Shown here piece by piece: positions 1 through 12,364 of a stretch of 64,000 nucleotides of DNA (position 1 is the stretch's first letter; the number at the start of each line of letters is the position of its first letter). The notes under the pieces were generated by a model. That model saw only the letters and a program-made list of their open reading frames with translations, did not search any database and was not told where the DNA came from. Location: NCBI GenBank assembly GCA_003550325.1, contig QKWP01000063.1:373926-437925 (forward strand), read 5' to 3'. The position numbers and the translations under genes are program-made. The DNA is from Gigaspora rosea (lineage: Eukaryota > Glomeromycota > Glomeromycetes > Diversisporales > Gigasporaceae).

Positions 1-20
1 AAAAAAAAAAAAAAATATAT

Positions 21-536
21 AAATAAGCATCTTTTTTTTTAAAATATTAAACTTAAATATCTTAACAATTAACTAATCAAATTTAATAAAGCTTAATTGA
101 TAATCCATTTCTGAATGAGTAAACCATATATAACTATATATAGTAAATTGTGACATACATGACTATAAGATTTACTATAGTCAAAAATGCCATTTCATAT
201 AAACAATAGTTGGTTTATATTAGTTAGCAAATCATTTAATGCCAATATCTCTGCAGCTACTAAACAGATTTTAATGATATTACTATTAAAATTGGAAAAT
301 AATGCTCTACAAGATTATTTAGAAAATGAAGATATATTTACTTAGTAGAAAATGGTGGCATTTGTGTAGCAATTTTATATAGTAAATCATATAAATCTGC
401 ACATCGCAATTTACTATATATGGCTTCCTTATTTGAAAACAGATTATCATTTAAATAAAAAAAAAAGCTTAATTAAATTTGTTTAGTTAATTGTTAAGAT
501 ATTTATGTTAAAATATTAAAAAAAAATGCTTATTCA
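21..536. mobile_element. TIR element (MITE-like), about 515 bp
   Basis: Both ends carry a long imperfect inverted repeat of about 70 bp. The left end reads aaataagcat followed by a T run and then ttaacaattaactaa; the right end is its reverse complement, finishing atgcttattc. The interior is AT-rich with no coding potential. No clear target-site duplication was seen, so the superfamily is open. It is a non-autonomous DNA transposon or fold-back element. Confidence 0.6.
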
Positions 537-540
537 TAAT

Positions 541-1430
541 AGAATAAGTATCCTATTTAAATATAAAAATATGAAAATACTTGTAATATCAAACCATAGT
601 ACCTTATATTTCATAAATATACTTTTATTTTAAATACTCCTAAAAACAATATTTGAAAAATGGCCATTATTGCAATTTACTATAAAAAATGAGCCCATTA
701 TATGCATGTCAATTGCTCAAATTTTATAGTAAAAAATTAATCCTTGTAACTATGCGACAAATTAGACAACTGTTATAAAGGTATATATATGTACCATTCT
801 CTCTATATAAAAATAATGCATAAACTAGTAATATATAAAAACAAATTTTTACAATTTCAATCTAAATAAAGTGAAGTTTAGAAAATTTTCAATATTTTTG
901 TATAAAAAATACACCAAGAATATGTGTTAAATAGTAACTATCTATACATATAATACTAATATTTAAAAACTATACTAAGAATAAAAAATCTAGCTTTTTT
1001 GCAAATAAGTTAGCTAAATTTATTTAAGATAAAGCAATAAAGGTTTTAGATTTCTAAACTATACATTAATACTATATCCTAAAATTATAAAATGATGCCC
1101 ATATGCAAATGTCCTCACTATCTGATTGGACAATCTTGTATATATGTGCATAAACTCATAAAATCTAAATCAACTAACTTTATAAATATTATGATCATCG
1201 GTAACTGTAATTATGCATGGTTTATGTCGTTATAATTTGTAATCGATGAATTAATAATCAAAAAAAATGCGTAAAAATTTATTGCGAAAATCAAGAATAC
1301 AGGAATGATCAAATATTTTTATTCACACTCGATTGACATCTATGATTTTTAAAATTCGATTTTCGTCCATTATGCGCATTTTATGGATATTAGATTAACT
1401 AATATGTAGATAACCTTAATAACATGTGTT
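541..1430. other. AT-rich stretch, no gene seen
   Basis: Unique-looking AT-rich DNA with scattered stops in all frames. I see no repeat unit, RNA gene or coding signal. Confidence 0.6.
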
Positions 1431-1439
1431 AGTAAGTCG

Positions 1440-2440
1440 CATGCTGTGTATCGCCGAAATAGTAAGGTAAACTGAATTTTTACAGTATCTCATGGTAGAA
1501 ATCATAATAATTTTCAACACAAACTAATACAACCTTACAGTAATTCATAACACAGACTCAACATTAAATATCTATTGTGCGTCGAATAGGTTTATAACAG
1601 AATTTTTAATAGTAATTTACAATAATTCTAATACAAGCTAACTCTCATTAACAGAATAGTTTTACAGTAGCTCACCAATGCAAGCTAAAAACTTCGACTA
1701 ATTCAAATTTAATCCCACAAAAATCAAAATGCAACTAATCGACCACATTGTGGTTGAAGGCAAGTGATAAAAATTTTCTTATGTAACTCATTAGAAATCG
1801 TGAAAATTCTATACAAAAACAAATCCTACACAACTTTAAATTACATACAGTGGTCACCGGAATAGCAAATAATTTCAAAAAAGAATAGTTTGCTATAACT
1901 CTTGATGAAAATCATGGTAATTGCAATGCAAACCAACTTTAAACATTGTATACTGCATTATCGTTCTTTTCGATTTAGTTTAATTTAATCACTATATGAT
2001 TGTTTTTTATGAGCTTCGTGAGTTCTATGATTACAATACAAGCAATTACCTGAATTCGTTATATTTTTAGAATCATTTGTTATATTTAATATAGTAAATG
2101 GGATCTAAAAAATGTAACATTATATGTATCGTAATCATGGGACTCACTGAGCTTGCAAACTGATCAAATTGAAAAGAGCCTAATAAGTTCTGTAACGAAT
2201 TGTTTTTCAATAAAACTAACAGTAATTTAATTGCAAATCAGCTCAACCATAGTAACATACTAAGATAATGGGTAAGTTTTGTAACAGAATTGTTTGCCGT
2301 AACTCGTGATAATTCTGATGAAGCTAACTCAACCTTAAACACAGACTAGAATAGCGAACAAGCTTCGTAAAAGAATTTTTACAAATTTATGGTAGAAATC
2401 ATGGTAATTCAAATGCACACCAACTCAGCCGCATTGATTA
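1440..2440. repeat. Degenerate tandem/dispersed repeat array
   Basis: Related blocks recur every 90-150 bases. Recognisable words are taacagaattnttt, taactcatggtagaaatcat, ggtaattncaatgcaaacc and aactcaaccttaaacac. Copies near 1600, 1650, 1890, 2190, 2285 and 2350 are strongly diverged. A related fragment appears at about 28480-28560 inside the Helitron. No coding potential is visible; it looks like an old array. Confidence 0.45.
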
Positions 2441-2444
2441 ATTG

Positions 2445-2479
2445 AAAAATCAGGGGCGCTATGGGCGCCCTGATTTTTT
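2445..2479. other. GC-rich hairpin followed by a T run
   Basis: The palindrome aaaaatcaggg..gcgc..ccctgattttt has a GC-rich upper stem in otherwise AT-rich DNA. By shape it resembles an intrinsic terminator, but in a nuclear genome it is more likely a miniature transposon end or excision relic, since CAGGGGCGC resembles a hAT-type terminus. Confidence 0.5.
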
Positions 2480-2549
2480 CTTCTTGTTATTAATAAAACA
2501 TTTCAGATTGCTTTTTTTATACAAAATATAGATTTTGTACTATATAATA

Positions 2550-3113
2550 GGGAATTGCTATTCGCACCATAGGTTTTTGCTATTCGCACCATGGTTATAC
2601 AAAATTTTCTATTTTTAGAATTTATGCACTTGTGTTACACAAAGGCCCGGTGCATTGTTTTTGCAAAAATAATTTTTGGTTATACACTAATGTCATGTAA
2701 TGTTACACAAGTCTAATTTTGGTAACCTAACCCTGGGTCGGCCAGCATTAAGCTTAATGCTAGTGGGCACTGTCATGATAATGCCCCTGGCGAGGTTAGA
2801 CATAATTCCGGCCCACCCTAACCCTAAATCTAGCCAATTACTGTACATAAACTAGATGCATATGTCCTAGATTTAGGGTTAGAGTAGGCCGGAATTATGT
2901 CTAACCCCACCGGCATTAAGCTTAATGCTGGCCAACCCAGGGTTAGTTTACAAAAATTAGAATTGTATAATGTTACATGACATTAGTAGCGTATAACCAA
3001 AAATTAAGCCTTTGTGTAATATAAGTGCATAAATTATTTTGAATTCTAAAAATATAAATTCTTGTATAACCATGGTCGAATAGCAAAAATCCATGGTGTG
3101 AATTGCAATTCCC
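2550..3113. mobile_element. Non-autonomous TIR element with 8-bp TSD, GGG..CCC family copy A
   Basis: The ends match as inverted repeats: gggaattgctattcgcacc on the left and ggtgtgaattgcaattccc on the right. Subterminal sequence is also inverted, down to a centre near 2830. The flanks carry a perfect 8-bp duplication, atataata (2542-2549 and 3114-3121). An 8-bp TSD fits hAT or Merlin-like transposition. The element has no transposase. A second copy lies at 6487-7086. Confidence 0.85.
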
Positions 3114-3135
3114 ATATAATATATATAGGTTTGTA

Positions 3136-3412
3136 TTATTTCATCGACAACCACTTTACTGATATTATTTCACTAACAAATACTTACCAACAAGTTCATT
3201 TTACTGACAGTTTATTTCACCAAAGCTCATTTCACTGACAAGCTTATTTTTAAATAGCACCTAAATTTAGCTCTAATTCTACTCTAACCCTAACGACAAT
3301 ACCAGAATTATTTTGTCAGTAAAATGAGCTTCAGTAAAATAAAATATCAGTAAAATGAACTTGTTAGTAATAATTGTTGGTAAAATTTTATGTCAGTGAA
3401 GTGATTGTTAAT
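3136..3412. repeat. Fold-back repeat of the cagtaaaatga family
   Basis: Two arms are inverted copies of each other. The left arm reads like aacaagttcattttactgac; the right arm reads like cagtaaaatgaacttgtt. A GC-poor centre separates them near 3270. The same family recurs at 43168-43428 and, more diverged, around 37780-38180. No TSD is clear. Confidence 0.6.
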
Positions 3413-3419
3413 TAATTGA

Positions 3420-5100
3420 TTGCTACCCAATTTAATTTAATAATAGTAAATAACCTAAAATGACACAAATGATACAAATGATAAATGACTAGTTATTGGA
3501 TCATTTCAAGGCTCAAATGATCTAGAAAATCATTTAATATATGTTATTTAATATATAGCTAAGATTATTGATAAGAAAAGTAATAAAGCTTGGTAACTTT
3601 TTATACAAACAATTAAGCTAATAAAATTATTTTAAATACCAATAAACTAAATGAACTTAATAATCAAAATAATCTTGTTATGATTTAATAGCTTGGAGTC
3701 ATTTAAATTTTAATCAAATAATCTTATAAATATTACTATAATATACTACTAATACTAACTAAAATTAACTCTATCTAATTCTAATAATAGTAAGATAATG
3801 ATTGAGCTATAAATAATCCTGGTCTGAAGAACTAGAGTTGAATAGAGCTCTAGATTAAATCATAAGACTCTAATATTAGGTTATAGAATTTGGACTACTA
3901 ATTTTAAATGAATTAGTCTTAATAGTTAATATTGAACTCTAACTGAGTTATCTTATTAAGATAAGCTCAAGGCTCTTATAAGCTCTTATATATTTTTATT
4001 TACAGACTAAAAAATAATTTAAAGAAACTTTTTATTCTTTTGTACCTTTTAAATCTTTTGCATCTTTGATATTTTGTATTTTTTAATTTATTGATATTGA
4101 TCTACTTACTAAATATAAAAACTAAAATAAAATAATTAAAAAGGTGTAGCAACTTAGAAATTTGGTAAGTTGCTACTTTAAGCAGCAGACCTAGGGTTCA
4201 AATCCTACTGGCAATGCTTTAAAAAATAGATCTGTGTTTTGGTAGCTGCTTTTTATTAATCAGTTGGATATATTATCTATTTCTTAATTTGTATTACAGC
4301 CAAATTTGTCTGCAAACTTTTTATAAAATTAAATTTTTTAAAAATTTTAAATATTAATTTTAGATATATAATTTCTAAATAAATATTTAATTTTGAAAAT
4401 TGTTATATATCACAGGTTGCTATATTGCAGGTTAATATGATTTGCCAATTAGATTACAGGATCTTGTATAACAAAATGAATAAAAAATTAAGAAAAATTA
4501 CAAAAAAAAAACAAAATTTTAAATAACTTGAAATTTCATTAAATAAACTAGTCTTGGGCTTCTAATTAAAAGCTTTTAGCACTTAATTTTGCATATATAT
4601 ATGCACCCTTTGATCTAATATTAATACTAGTTTAGACCCTACCTAATTAATAATCAATTTAATTTTTTTTAATCATTAATCTATGATATCACAACTTGCT
4701 AAATTTATCAAAATCCTTAATTTTATACCAATTTTATCAACCTTGTTAAAAAAACTTTTATATATATTAAAAAACTTAAGTGGTAAATCGCAGATAAAGA
4801 GTAAAAAATAATGATCATTTTATAATATATTATAGCAGGCATTTAATAGTAATTTTTTATAGTGTGTGAATAGGGCTTTTTTACATACAAAAGTATTTTT
4901 TTACTTAAGCAAACCTTTTATATTTCTAATTAAACTTTGCAGAACCAACTTTTCTGATTCTAATGATAGTTAAATTATTCAAATATTATTAGTATATAAC
5001 ACAATATAAGCATTTATTAATTGTTTACTAGAGTTTTTTTATTATGATCAGAAATGTATAGTATTCCACTTCCATATAAGGGAGTCATCTAAAGCCATGC
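3420..5100. other. AT-rich stretch with one tRNA-like B-box
   Basis: No gene is seen. At about 4146-4225 there is a B-box-like word, gggttcaaatcc, and a local palindrome (gtagcaactta/taagttgctac). The acceptor and D arms do not fold as a tRNA, so this is at best a short SINE relic. Confidence 0.4.
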
Positions 5101-5114
5101 GCATTACGTGACAT

Positions 5115-5373
5115 TATAGATAGGGTGAAATTACTCCTCTTCATAAGAAGTTTTTGTTGAAATTGTTGAAATTATTTGATGGTGAAATTGGTGAAATTAG
5201 TTTTTTAATATTAAAAATTAAATAAATTATGTCAAAAATTAATTAAAACTAAACTAAATCAAATACAATAATTGTTTTAAGTTTAATTTATAAATATATT
5301 TAAAATATTGAAATTATTGTTGAAATTATTGTTAAAATTAAAAAAATTAAAAATGAATTTCACCCCCAACTAT
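5115..5373. mobile_element. Short TIR element with 9-bp TSD (Mutator-like)
   Basis: The left end, tatagatagggtgaaatt, is the inverse of the right end, aatttcacccccaactat. A perfect 9-bp direct repeat, acgtgacat, flanks it (5106-5114 and 5374-5382). Nine-base TSDs are typical of Mutator-like elements. The interior is non-coding, with repeated gttgaaatt and ggtgaaatt words. Confidence 0.7.
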
Positions 5374-5389
5374 ACGTGACATAGAGCCA

Positions 5390-6130
5390 ATAAAATTGTT
5401 TGTTTTAATCGACACAGATCAGCCTGATGAAGAAAATAAAGTAAAAAAAAAACAAAAATACAAGAAACGAGCATTTAAACCTACCTTGAGGCATTAACAA
5501 AAAATGTCAAGGAGGCAATTTTACTTAAAACTACTTTAACTTTGACCCTAAACTAACTTTTACCCTAACCCTAATTAAAAAGTCAAAAACATATGACCAC
5601 ACACGGCTTTAGACATACCCTATATAAGGCAATTAGTAAAACTTTGCTAATTTTTACTATAAAATTTTAACCCTTTAATTGTGGATTACCACTTAAGTGT
5701 AATAAAGTTTAATTAATATAAAATTTGAATTTAAATTTTTCAAGTTTTATATATTTCTATTTTAAAAAATATTTACTTTTAATACAAACCTTAATTTTTA
5801 CAAGTAAATTATTTAAAGTGCAAAAATGAAAGTTGTAATCTTTTATGTAATCTACAATATTAATATTTAAAGAGTTCATCAAAATATTGTAAATTATTTT
5901 TTTAGTTAAAATTTTTTTAAAATTTAATATTTTTAGCTTATAAGAAATATAAACATTTTGATTTTAATATAAATACAAATAATACAAGAATATAATTTTT
6001 ATTTTTAAATATTATTGTACCAAATTTTATTTAAATATTTTAAATAAAATTTTTTCTATTTGGTAGTCATACTACAACTTTATTAAACTCTAAAGTATAA
6101 CTACTAGTAAATTAACAATTATTTTATAGA
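5390..6130. other. AT-rich stretch, no gene seen
   Basis: Low-GC DNA without repeats or reading frames that I can support. Confidence 0.5.
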
Positions 6131-6142
6131 GAAAGTGTTAAG

Positions 6143-8347
6143 CAGTATTGGAAATCGGTTTGAAATTTATGTTCTCATGAGAACATGTTTATTTAATTTA
6201 ATGTTCTCAAAAATTTTTTATTTCCCAATTAGAAAAAATTTTTTTCTCTTTCTCTCTCTTTTTTCTTTCTCTTACTCTTTTTTTTTCTTTCTCTCTCTTT
6301 CTCTCTTTTTCTCTTTTTCTTTTTCTCTCTCTCTTTTTCTCTCTTTCTCATTCTTTTTCACTCTTTTTCACTCTTTCTTACTCTTTCTTATTCTTTCTCA
6401 CTCTTATTTACTTTTATTTTCTTTTCTTATTATCTTTCTCATACATAAACTTTTATACTTTTATTTATTCTTTTATTTTATTTTTAGGGGGCTACTATTT
6501 CTACCATGGTATTTTGCTATTTCCACTATGGTTACTCAAGATTTTCTATTTTTAGAATTCAAAATAATATATGCACTTATGTTATACAAAGGCCTAGTGC
6601 ATTGTTTTTGCAAAAATAATTTTTGGTTACACACCAATAATGTTGTATAATGTTATACAAATCTTATTTTGGTATCCTAACCCTGGTCAGCCGGCATTAA
6701 GCTTAATGCTAGTGGGCACTATTATGATAATGCTCTTGGTGGGTTAGATATAATTCCAGCCAACCTAACCCTAAATCTAAAAACTCTAAAAACTAATTAT
6801 TCAAAGCAACATCCAATCACAGTACATATACTAGTTACACAATATATACATATATGTTATACAAAGGCCCAGTGCATTGTTTTCGCAAAAATAATTTTTG
6901 GTTACATGCTGCTAATATTGAGTAATATTATACAAGTCTTGTTTTGGTAACCTAAATCAAGTTGGGTTAATTGAAGATAATTAAAATTATAATACTGTAC
7001 AATATTATATTAAAATCTAAAAATAGAAACTTTTTATATAACCATGGTGGAAATAGCAAAATACCATGATAGAAATAGGTATTCCCTATTTTTAATTAGA
7101 AAATTTATTAATTTACACATAGTGTTTATACACGAGTATAATTTATTGATTTACAAATTTTGTAACATATCAATCAAAACAATGTTTGCAAACGAAAAAT
7201 AAACCCTTGCTTATGATTAGGGTAAGGGTGGGTTTGGGATTATGGCAAGGGTTATTTATACCAAAATTTCTCAAGGAATTTTTTTATTAGAAGATAAAAG
7301 GTGGTTTCATAATCAAAATTTTAAGATATCAGTTTGTTTTATATTACCCATGTATATACACTCCATGTACAAATAGAAATTCTCTTTAATTAATATATTT
7401 AAAAATTATTAATGAAAAATATAATTTATTTAACAAACCATATAAACAAAGCTAAGTTATTCATAATAATAAGATTATACTTCATATGTATATTTTTTAA
7501 AAATTAATATTTGAGGTTTTTTATATATTTTTAAAAATGTTATTGGTTTGGCTCAGCCTATATATTTAGTTTTTTAAATAAGCTATTAATATTTCTCAAA
7601 TGTTTAAATAAATAAGTAAATATAATATGCTATTCTTTTTTACTATAGTAAATTTATAGATTCAAAAAAATTTTTACTATAAATTTTAAGATATAGTACT
7701 AAAGTTTAAAATTATAATAACTAAAGATTTGTTAAGTAATTTTCTTATAAAATTATTATCATAGTAATTTAACTCTATTTATATAATAAAGGCTATATTG
7801 CACCAAACTAGAAATAAATAAACTTATAAACTATATTATATAACATATTTTATGATTCAAGAACTGATCTCTATTTCAACTACTAACAATTAAATATTTG
7901 TAAGCTTAATTAATTTAAATTTTTTTTATTTTTTGATAAGTCTGCTAGATACTTGTGAGTGAACAGAAGAATACTATACTAAAATATATTTTACAAAATA
8001 TTTGGTTCTTTCTTATATAAGCCTAACACTACTCAATATTTTAAAAAGGACCTAAGTATACCCTGTCATACTGTTTCCCTAATAAAACAGGTTTCAGTGG
8101 TGACCCATTAGTAACTATACCAAAAGGACTTTTTACTCTTTTCAATGAAGCCTAACATCAATTAATTTAAATTGCTATATTAATAAAAATAATTTTTTAT
8201 TATTTTATATATTTATATAAAGAATATATTTTTCAAACTTAATGTTCTCAAAAAAATTTAATAGAGAACATCTTAAATTTTGTAAATGTTCTCAAATTAA
8301 AAGTGATGTTCTTATGAGAACATGAGAACATAAAATTATTAACATTG
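6143..8347. mobile_element. hAT-like non-autonomous element, GTTCTC family, large copy
   Basis: Both subterminal regions carry the same inverted motif set: tgttctcatgagaaca and gttctcaaaaa on the left, and their reverse complements near 8240-8335. The presumed flanks gtgttaag (6135-6142) and gtattaaa (8348-8355) match at 6 of 8 positions, as expected for an old 8-bp TSD. It contains a TC-rich low-complexity block (6240-6430) and the inserted element at 6487-7086. The better-preserved copy is 18976-19817. No transposase frame is visible. Confidence 0.5.
6487..7086. mobile_element. Non-autonomous TIR element with 8-bp TSD, GGG..CCC family copy B
   Basis: Inverted ends: ggggctactatttctacc on the left and tagaaataggtattccc on the right. 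A perfect 8-bp TSD, tattttta, flanks it (6479-6486 and 7087-7094). It matches 2550-3113 along most of its length, including the aagcttaatgc centre. It is inserted inside the older GTTCTC-family element. An apparent reading frame through its left part is only low-complexity sequence plus transposon. Confidence 0.85.
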
Positions 8348-8355
8348 GTATTAAA

Positions 8356-9776
8356 CTATTAATATACAAAGTATAACCTATCTGGTTGTCTAAAAATACC
8401 TAAAAGTGATCTGCTATAGAAACTTTCTCTTATTATAACCCTCATCTCAATAGAATTTGAAGTATCTGAAACATTAACTATAGTTGCTATCTGTTATAAC
8501 CACTTACATATTTAAACCTTTTTCTTCTAGTTTTTTAAGAAGAAGGATTCTACTAGAATAAAACAAACCATTATAGAAAATAAAGGGATAAAAAAAAAAT
8601 CTATACTATCTAAATAAATAACTAAATTATTCAAAACTTAAAAAAGAAAAAAAAAAGAAAAAAAAGAAAACAGTACTATATAAAAATAAAAGAAAAATAA
8701 GAAAAAAAGCTATATTTAAAGGAATCTTCTAGAAAGAAAATTTTATTTCAGACTTTCTTTACAAAACACCTTATATATTATTTTTCATATTCACTTGCAA
8801 CTAGATTATGATTTGGTAAGTGCATTTCCAATTGGAAAAAATAAACACTGCTAATTTTTTTGAAAGGAGTAAACTGAGTTTTTCACTTTTTAGCAAAATT
8901 TCAAAAAGTCCAAAGAGAAAAAAATAATACTTGTATCAAATTTTAAATTTTCTAACAAGTGTATTAAAAGACTTATTTGCTATACTTATTGTAAACCACA
9001 TACAAAGAACTTCATTGATAAATGATTTCTTTTTCCAAAATTTTGTATACAAAGAAACTACCTCTTGCTAGTTATTTTGTATACTAATGCCTCTGGTTTG
9101 CACTCCAAATATATAAGAGTTCTTGCAGAAAGAAATAAAAAAAGACCCTTAGTTGGCCTTTATAAAAACTATTACTTGGTAGTGCTTTTTTTTTTTTAAC
9201 TTTAGCAAATTTTTTGTTTCTATTTGTATAAAAATTTGGTACAAATGATTATCAAGATTGAAATATTTTAAATAATTAAAAAAATTGATCTGAAATATTT
9301 TATAGTAAAAATATAGACAAATTTGTTTACAAACCTTTACAAATTAAGAAATAGCCTTGGTTTTACCAGAATTCTAAAATATACAAAGATAGGTTAGATA
9401 TTAGTTTGCTTATTTTTTGTATTTTTTATACAAATCTTTTTTATTTGTAGTAATTTTTTCTTATTTTTGAAGCTTTTGCAGTTCATTCTATTTTTGGTGA
9501 TTTATAATTAATCTGACCTATCTATATATATTTTGGGATCCTGTTCTACTATCTCAAGTAGGAGATTTGGGTATAGTTATGTACTTATTATATAGACAAA
9601 TCCAAAAAACTAGAAAAAAAGAACTCTATCTAGCAAGTTCTAAGTAAGAAGATAGCAAAGATCTTTGATAGTGCTACCAAAACTAAAATATTAGAAACTA
9701 GAACTAGAGAACTAGACAACAAAGACCTTTGAAAAAAAAGTATACTAATCTGGCCACCAGAGATATATTAAAGAAA
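8356..9776. other. AT-rich stretch, no gene seen
   Basis: Homopolymer-rich sequence with A-rich blocks near 8640-8710. No coding, RNA or clean repeat signal was found. Confidence 0.5.
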
Positions 9777-9791
9777 AAGGACCTATATTTT

Positions 9792-10497
9792 TTTTGAAAT
9801 TTCTCTAGCTATCTATCTTTACTAGGAGCACTAGTGGTACTTTTTTTTATTAAGGTCCTTATTATTTTGTATATTTGTTTTACATCTATTTATTTAGATT
9901 ATTTGTACTATCTAATTCTGTACTTGGTTCTTTCCTAGGTACACCTCATTCATATAACCTTGCCAGGCTGGCGGTGTCTTCAGTTTCCCTTTTTTTTCAG
10001 TATTTTTCTGGTAGCTGGTCTAAAAAGAGTTCTCTATGCATCTAAGTCTGTCATTTGACGTCCTGGGTCTTTCCCTTCGTGGTGTAGGCCCTGTTATCAA
10101 GCTGCAGTTTCTTATCTCACATGGTAATCCCAGAGCTTTGCCTTTAGTTTTTCTGTCTTTCAAGCTTGCAGTATCCTTTCATTTTCAGGTATAGGCAGGG
10201 TCCATCCTGAGTATCCAACTTTATGATCCATTCTTTAATTAGATTTGTACTTCAAGCCTTATTTCCTATCCTATTTTAATAAATTTTATATCAGATTTTC
10301 CCTTTTCTAGTGCTGCATAACTAATGTGCCTATGTTACTCAGCCTTACTGTATCTGTTTATCCATAAACCAGTATTCCTCTCAAAGATGCTTTTTATTTG
10401 TAGTCTAGCATAGTTTTCATCACCGTTCGACTTGAACCAGTGACCTTGCGAATGTGACCTTGGTGTGCTAACCACTTGTGCAATTGACCCTAAGGTC
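9792..10497 (-). mobile_element. Long SINE-like retroposon, 706 bp, tRNA-type head
   Basis: Read on the minus strand, the head has an A-box-like ttgcacaagtgg (10472-10483) and a B-box ggttcaagtcg (10428-10438), as in tRNA-derived SINEs with a pol III promoter. The body runs leftward and ends in A-rich sequence. A 15-bp duplication, aaggacctatatttt, flanks it (9777-9791 and 10498-10512), which is the mark of target-primed reverse transcription. At about 700 bp it is long for a SINE. No protein is encoded; mobilisation would need a LINE partner. Confidence 0.8.
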
Positions 10498-10755
10498 AAG
10501 GACCTATATTTTAAAAATAGGTACCAAGAAAAAAAAACATAATAGCACCTAATACAAGATAAATTATCTATTTGGGCTAATTGGTATAAAATACCAAAAA
10601 AGAACTAAAAAGAAAGTAAAAGTGGGTACTATATTAAAGTAAACCTTATAAGAGCAGAAGTATATAGTAGTAAAAGAACAAAAGTAACTTTGTCCTGCAA
10701 GTATTGGCTTTAACTATAGTAATACTTACTAAAGTACTACAAAAATCAGATAAAA

Positions 10756-11275
10756 GGGCATCCATAAATAATGTTATACAAGAGGGATCAGATAAAAAAT
10801 AACAATTTTTTTGATAAATAAGATCAAAAAAATATAATATAATTTTTTTTAGAAAAAATTGCTTAAAAACTGATCCAAGTCCAAATTTAATAATTTTGGC
10901 ACTATTTAATTCGTTTCAGTAAGAGGAGTTGAATAGCACCAATTTTATTTAATTTGGATTAGTGAATCAGAAGTTATTGGCCAAATACTATTAGTCATAT
11001 CTTTTTTTATAAAATTACTATATAACCAATAGTTTTTTGCAAATATCTTGTAATTCAGTGATCCAAATGATATAACTTTAATATTATTGGATTTTTCTTA
11101 CTGAGACGAATCGAATAGTACCTAAATTATTTAAATTGGATTGCTGTATCGCAAGATATTCAAGTTTCTGAAAAATTTTATATATTAATATATGGATTTT
11201 GAAGAAATTTTTTTTATATAGTTTAAAGGGGTCAAGGGCTACTATGTGGGTATATAATATTATTTATGGATGCCC
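10756..11275. mobile_element. TIR element, gggcatcc family copy 1
   Basis: The terminal inverted repeats are gggcatccataaataatg on the left and its complement, ending in ggatgccc, on the right. The interior contains inverted blocks around the words cgtttcagtaag and cttactgagacgaatcg. A related copy is 12811-13828. No TSD could be fixed, so the superfamily is unassigned. It is non-coding. Confidence 0.65.
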
Positions 11276-11808
11276 CTAAAGCAGTTAAAATAGTCAAGAA
11301 ACTAATGATCAGAAAGTTTAAATAGCCTATTACTATAGTTGAATTTGTAAATATAGCAGCTAGTATGAAACCTTAGAATAGACCACTTAAATTAGAAACT
11401 AAAAGTGTGTGCATAGCTAGTTGTATTCTTATTCAAGTATAATTCCTGATAAGTAACTAAATAAAATTCTATGCCCAGTATTAGGCACTTTAAAACTAAT
11501 TAAAATAAAAATTAAATACAGCGCAAATCTGGTTTATATTATGCCAAATTTAACTTTTATAATTTTTTTTAGCTTAGTTTTAAGTCCTACAAAAAATATA
11601 TAAAAGAAACCAATTCTACAAAATTCTTTTTGGTTATACTAGGCCAGAGCTATACCACTAACTATTTAGACTAAATTGAATTTAATACAAATTTAAATTA
11701 TATGCAAAAATTGAAGCCTAGACTAATTTATTTGTGATCTAAACCTACTAGAGAGGTTAAGACTCACCAAGTTTGATAAAGTTAAAATAAAATTTATAGG
11801 AACACTAT
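11276..11808. other. AT-rich stretch, no gene seen
   Basis: No feature could be supported between the two neighbouring elements. Confidence 0.5.
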
Positions 11809-11816
11809 ATTTAACC

Positions 11817-11995
11817 AGGACCTGAAGAACTCTAATACAACTCAGATCTGAGTTTGTATATTTTAGTAGTATTTTAGCCAAATAGATGTATAAAATTGAA
11901 AATTTACTATATAAAAATGCAACTTTTGATAAATTTTTATGCAAAATTTTCTTTTTTAGAATTATCTGAGTTGTATCAGAGTTCTTCAGAGTCCT
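11817..11995. mobile_element. Small TIR element with near-perfect 8-bp TSD
   Basis: Inverted ends aggacctgaagaactc and gagttcttcagagtcct extend for about 30 bp. The flanks atttaacc (11809-11816) and atttaaca (11996-12003) match at 7 of 8 bases, suggesting hAT-like transposition. A minus-strand reading frame across it is an artefact of the element. Confidence 0.65.
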
Positions 11996-12051
11996 ATTTA
12001 ACACAATTGACAGCCAAGAACCAATCTTTTTAAGAGCTGTACCAATGAGTA

Positions 12052-12364
12052 CCGTATTTGTCTGAAAATAAGCTACCCTTTTTGGCCAAAAAGTTATACA
12101 AAAAATCGTGGGGATAGCTTATTTTCGAATTGTTAAATTTTTTGAAAAATTGAAAAATGTACTAATAAAAAGTTGTCCAAATGCCATGAAATTTTACTAA
12201 AAGCGTATTTATTTATGCTGAACAACTTTACTTATTTGACCTTTTGAAATTTACATAATAAAAAAAAGTTTTATATATAGTACCTGTTAACGATTTTTTT
12301 AAAAATTTTTCTAAAAATCTGGGGTAGCTTCTTTTGGAGGTAGCTTATTTTCGGAAACCTATAG
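12052..12364. mobile_element. TA-flanked TIR element (Tc1/mariner-like), aaaataagctacc family
   Basis: Inverted ends contain gaaaataagctacc and ggtagcttattttc and are bounded by TA on both sides (12050-12051, 12365-12366). Partial relatives lie at 15815-16028 and 47045-47266, sharing the internal word aactttttattagtacattt. The TA target and TIR size fit Tc1/mariner MITEs. No transposase. Confidence 0.7.

Noticed and set aside
2700-2900. Telomere-like taaccctaa words
   Set aside because: They occur as single copies within the GGG..CCC element and other repeats, not in tandem.
4146-4225. tRNA gene candidate with gggttcaaatcc
   Set aside because: Acceptor, D and T stems do not pair; only the B-box is present.
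6135-6650. 171-codon plus-strand frame
   Set aside because: It runs through a TC-rich low-complexity tract and into a MITE; no protein character.
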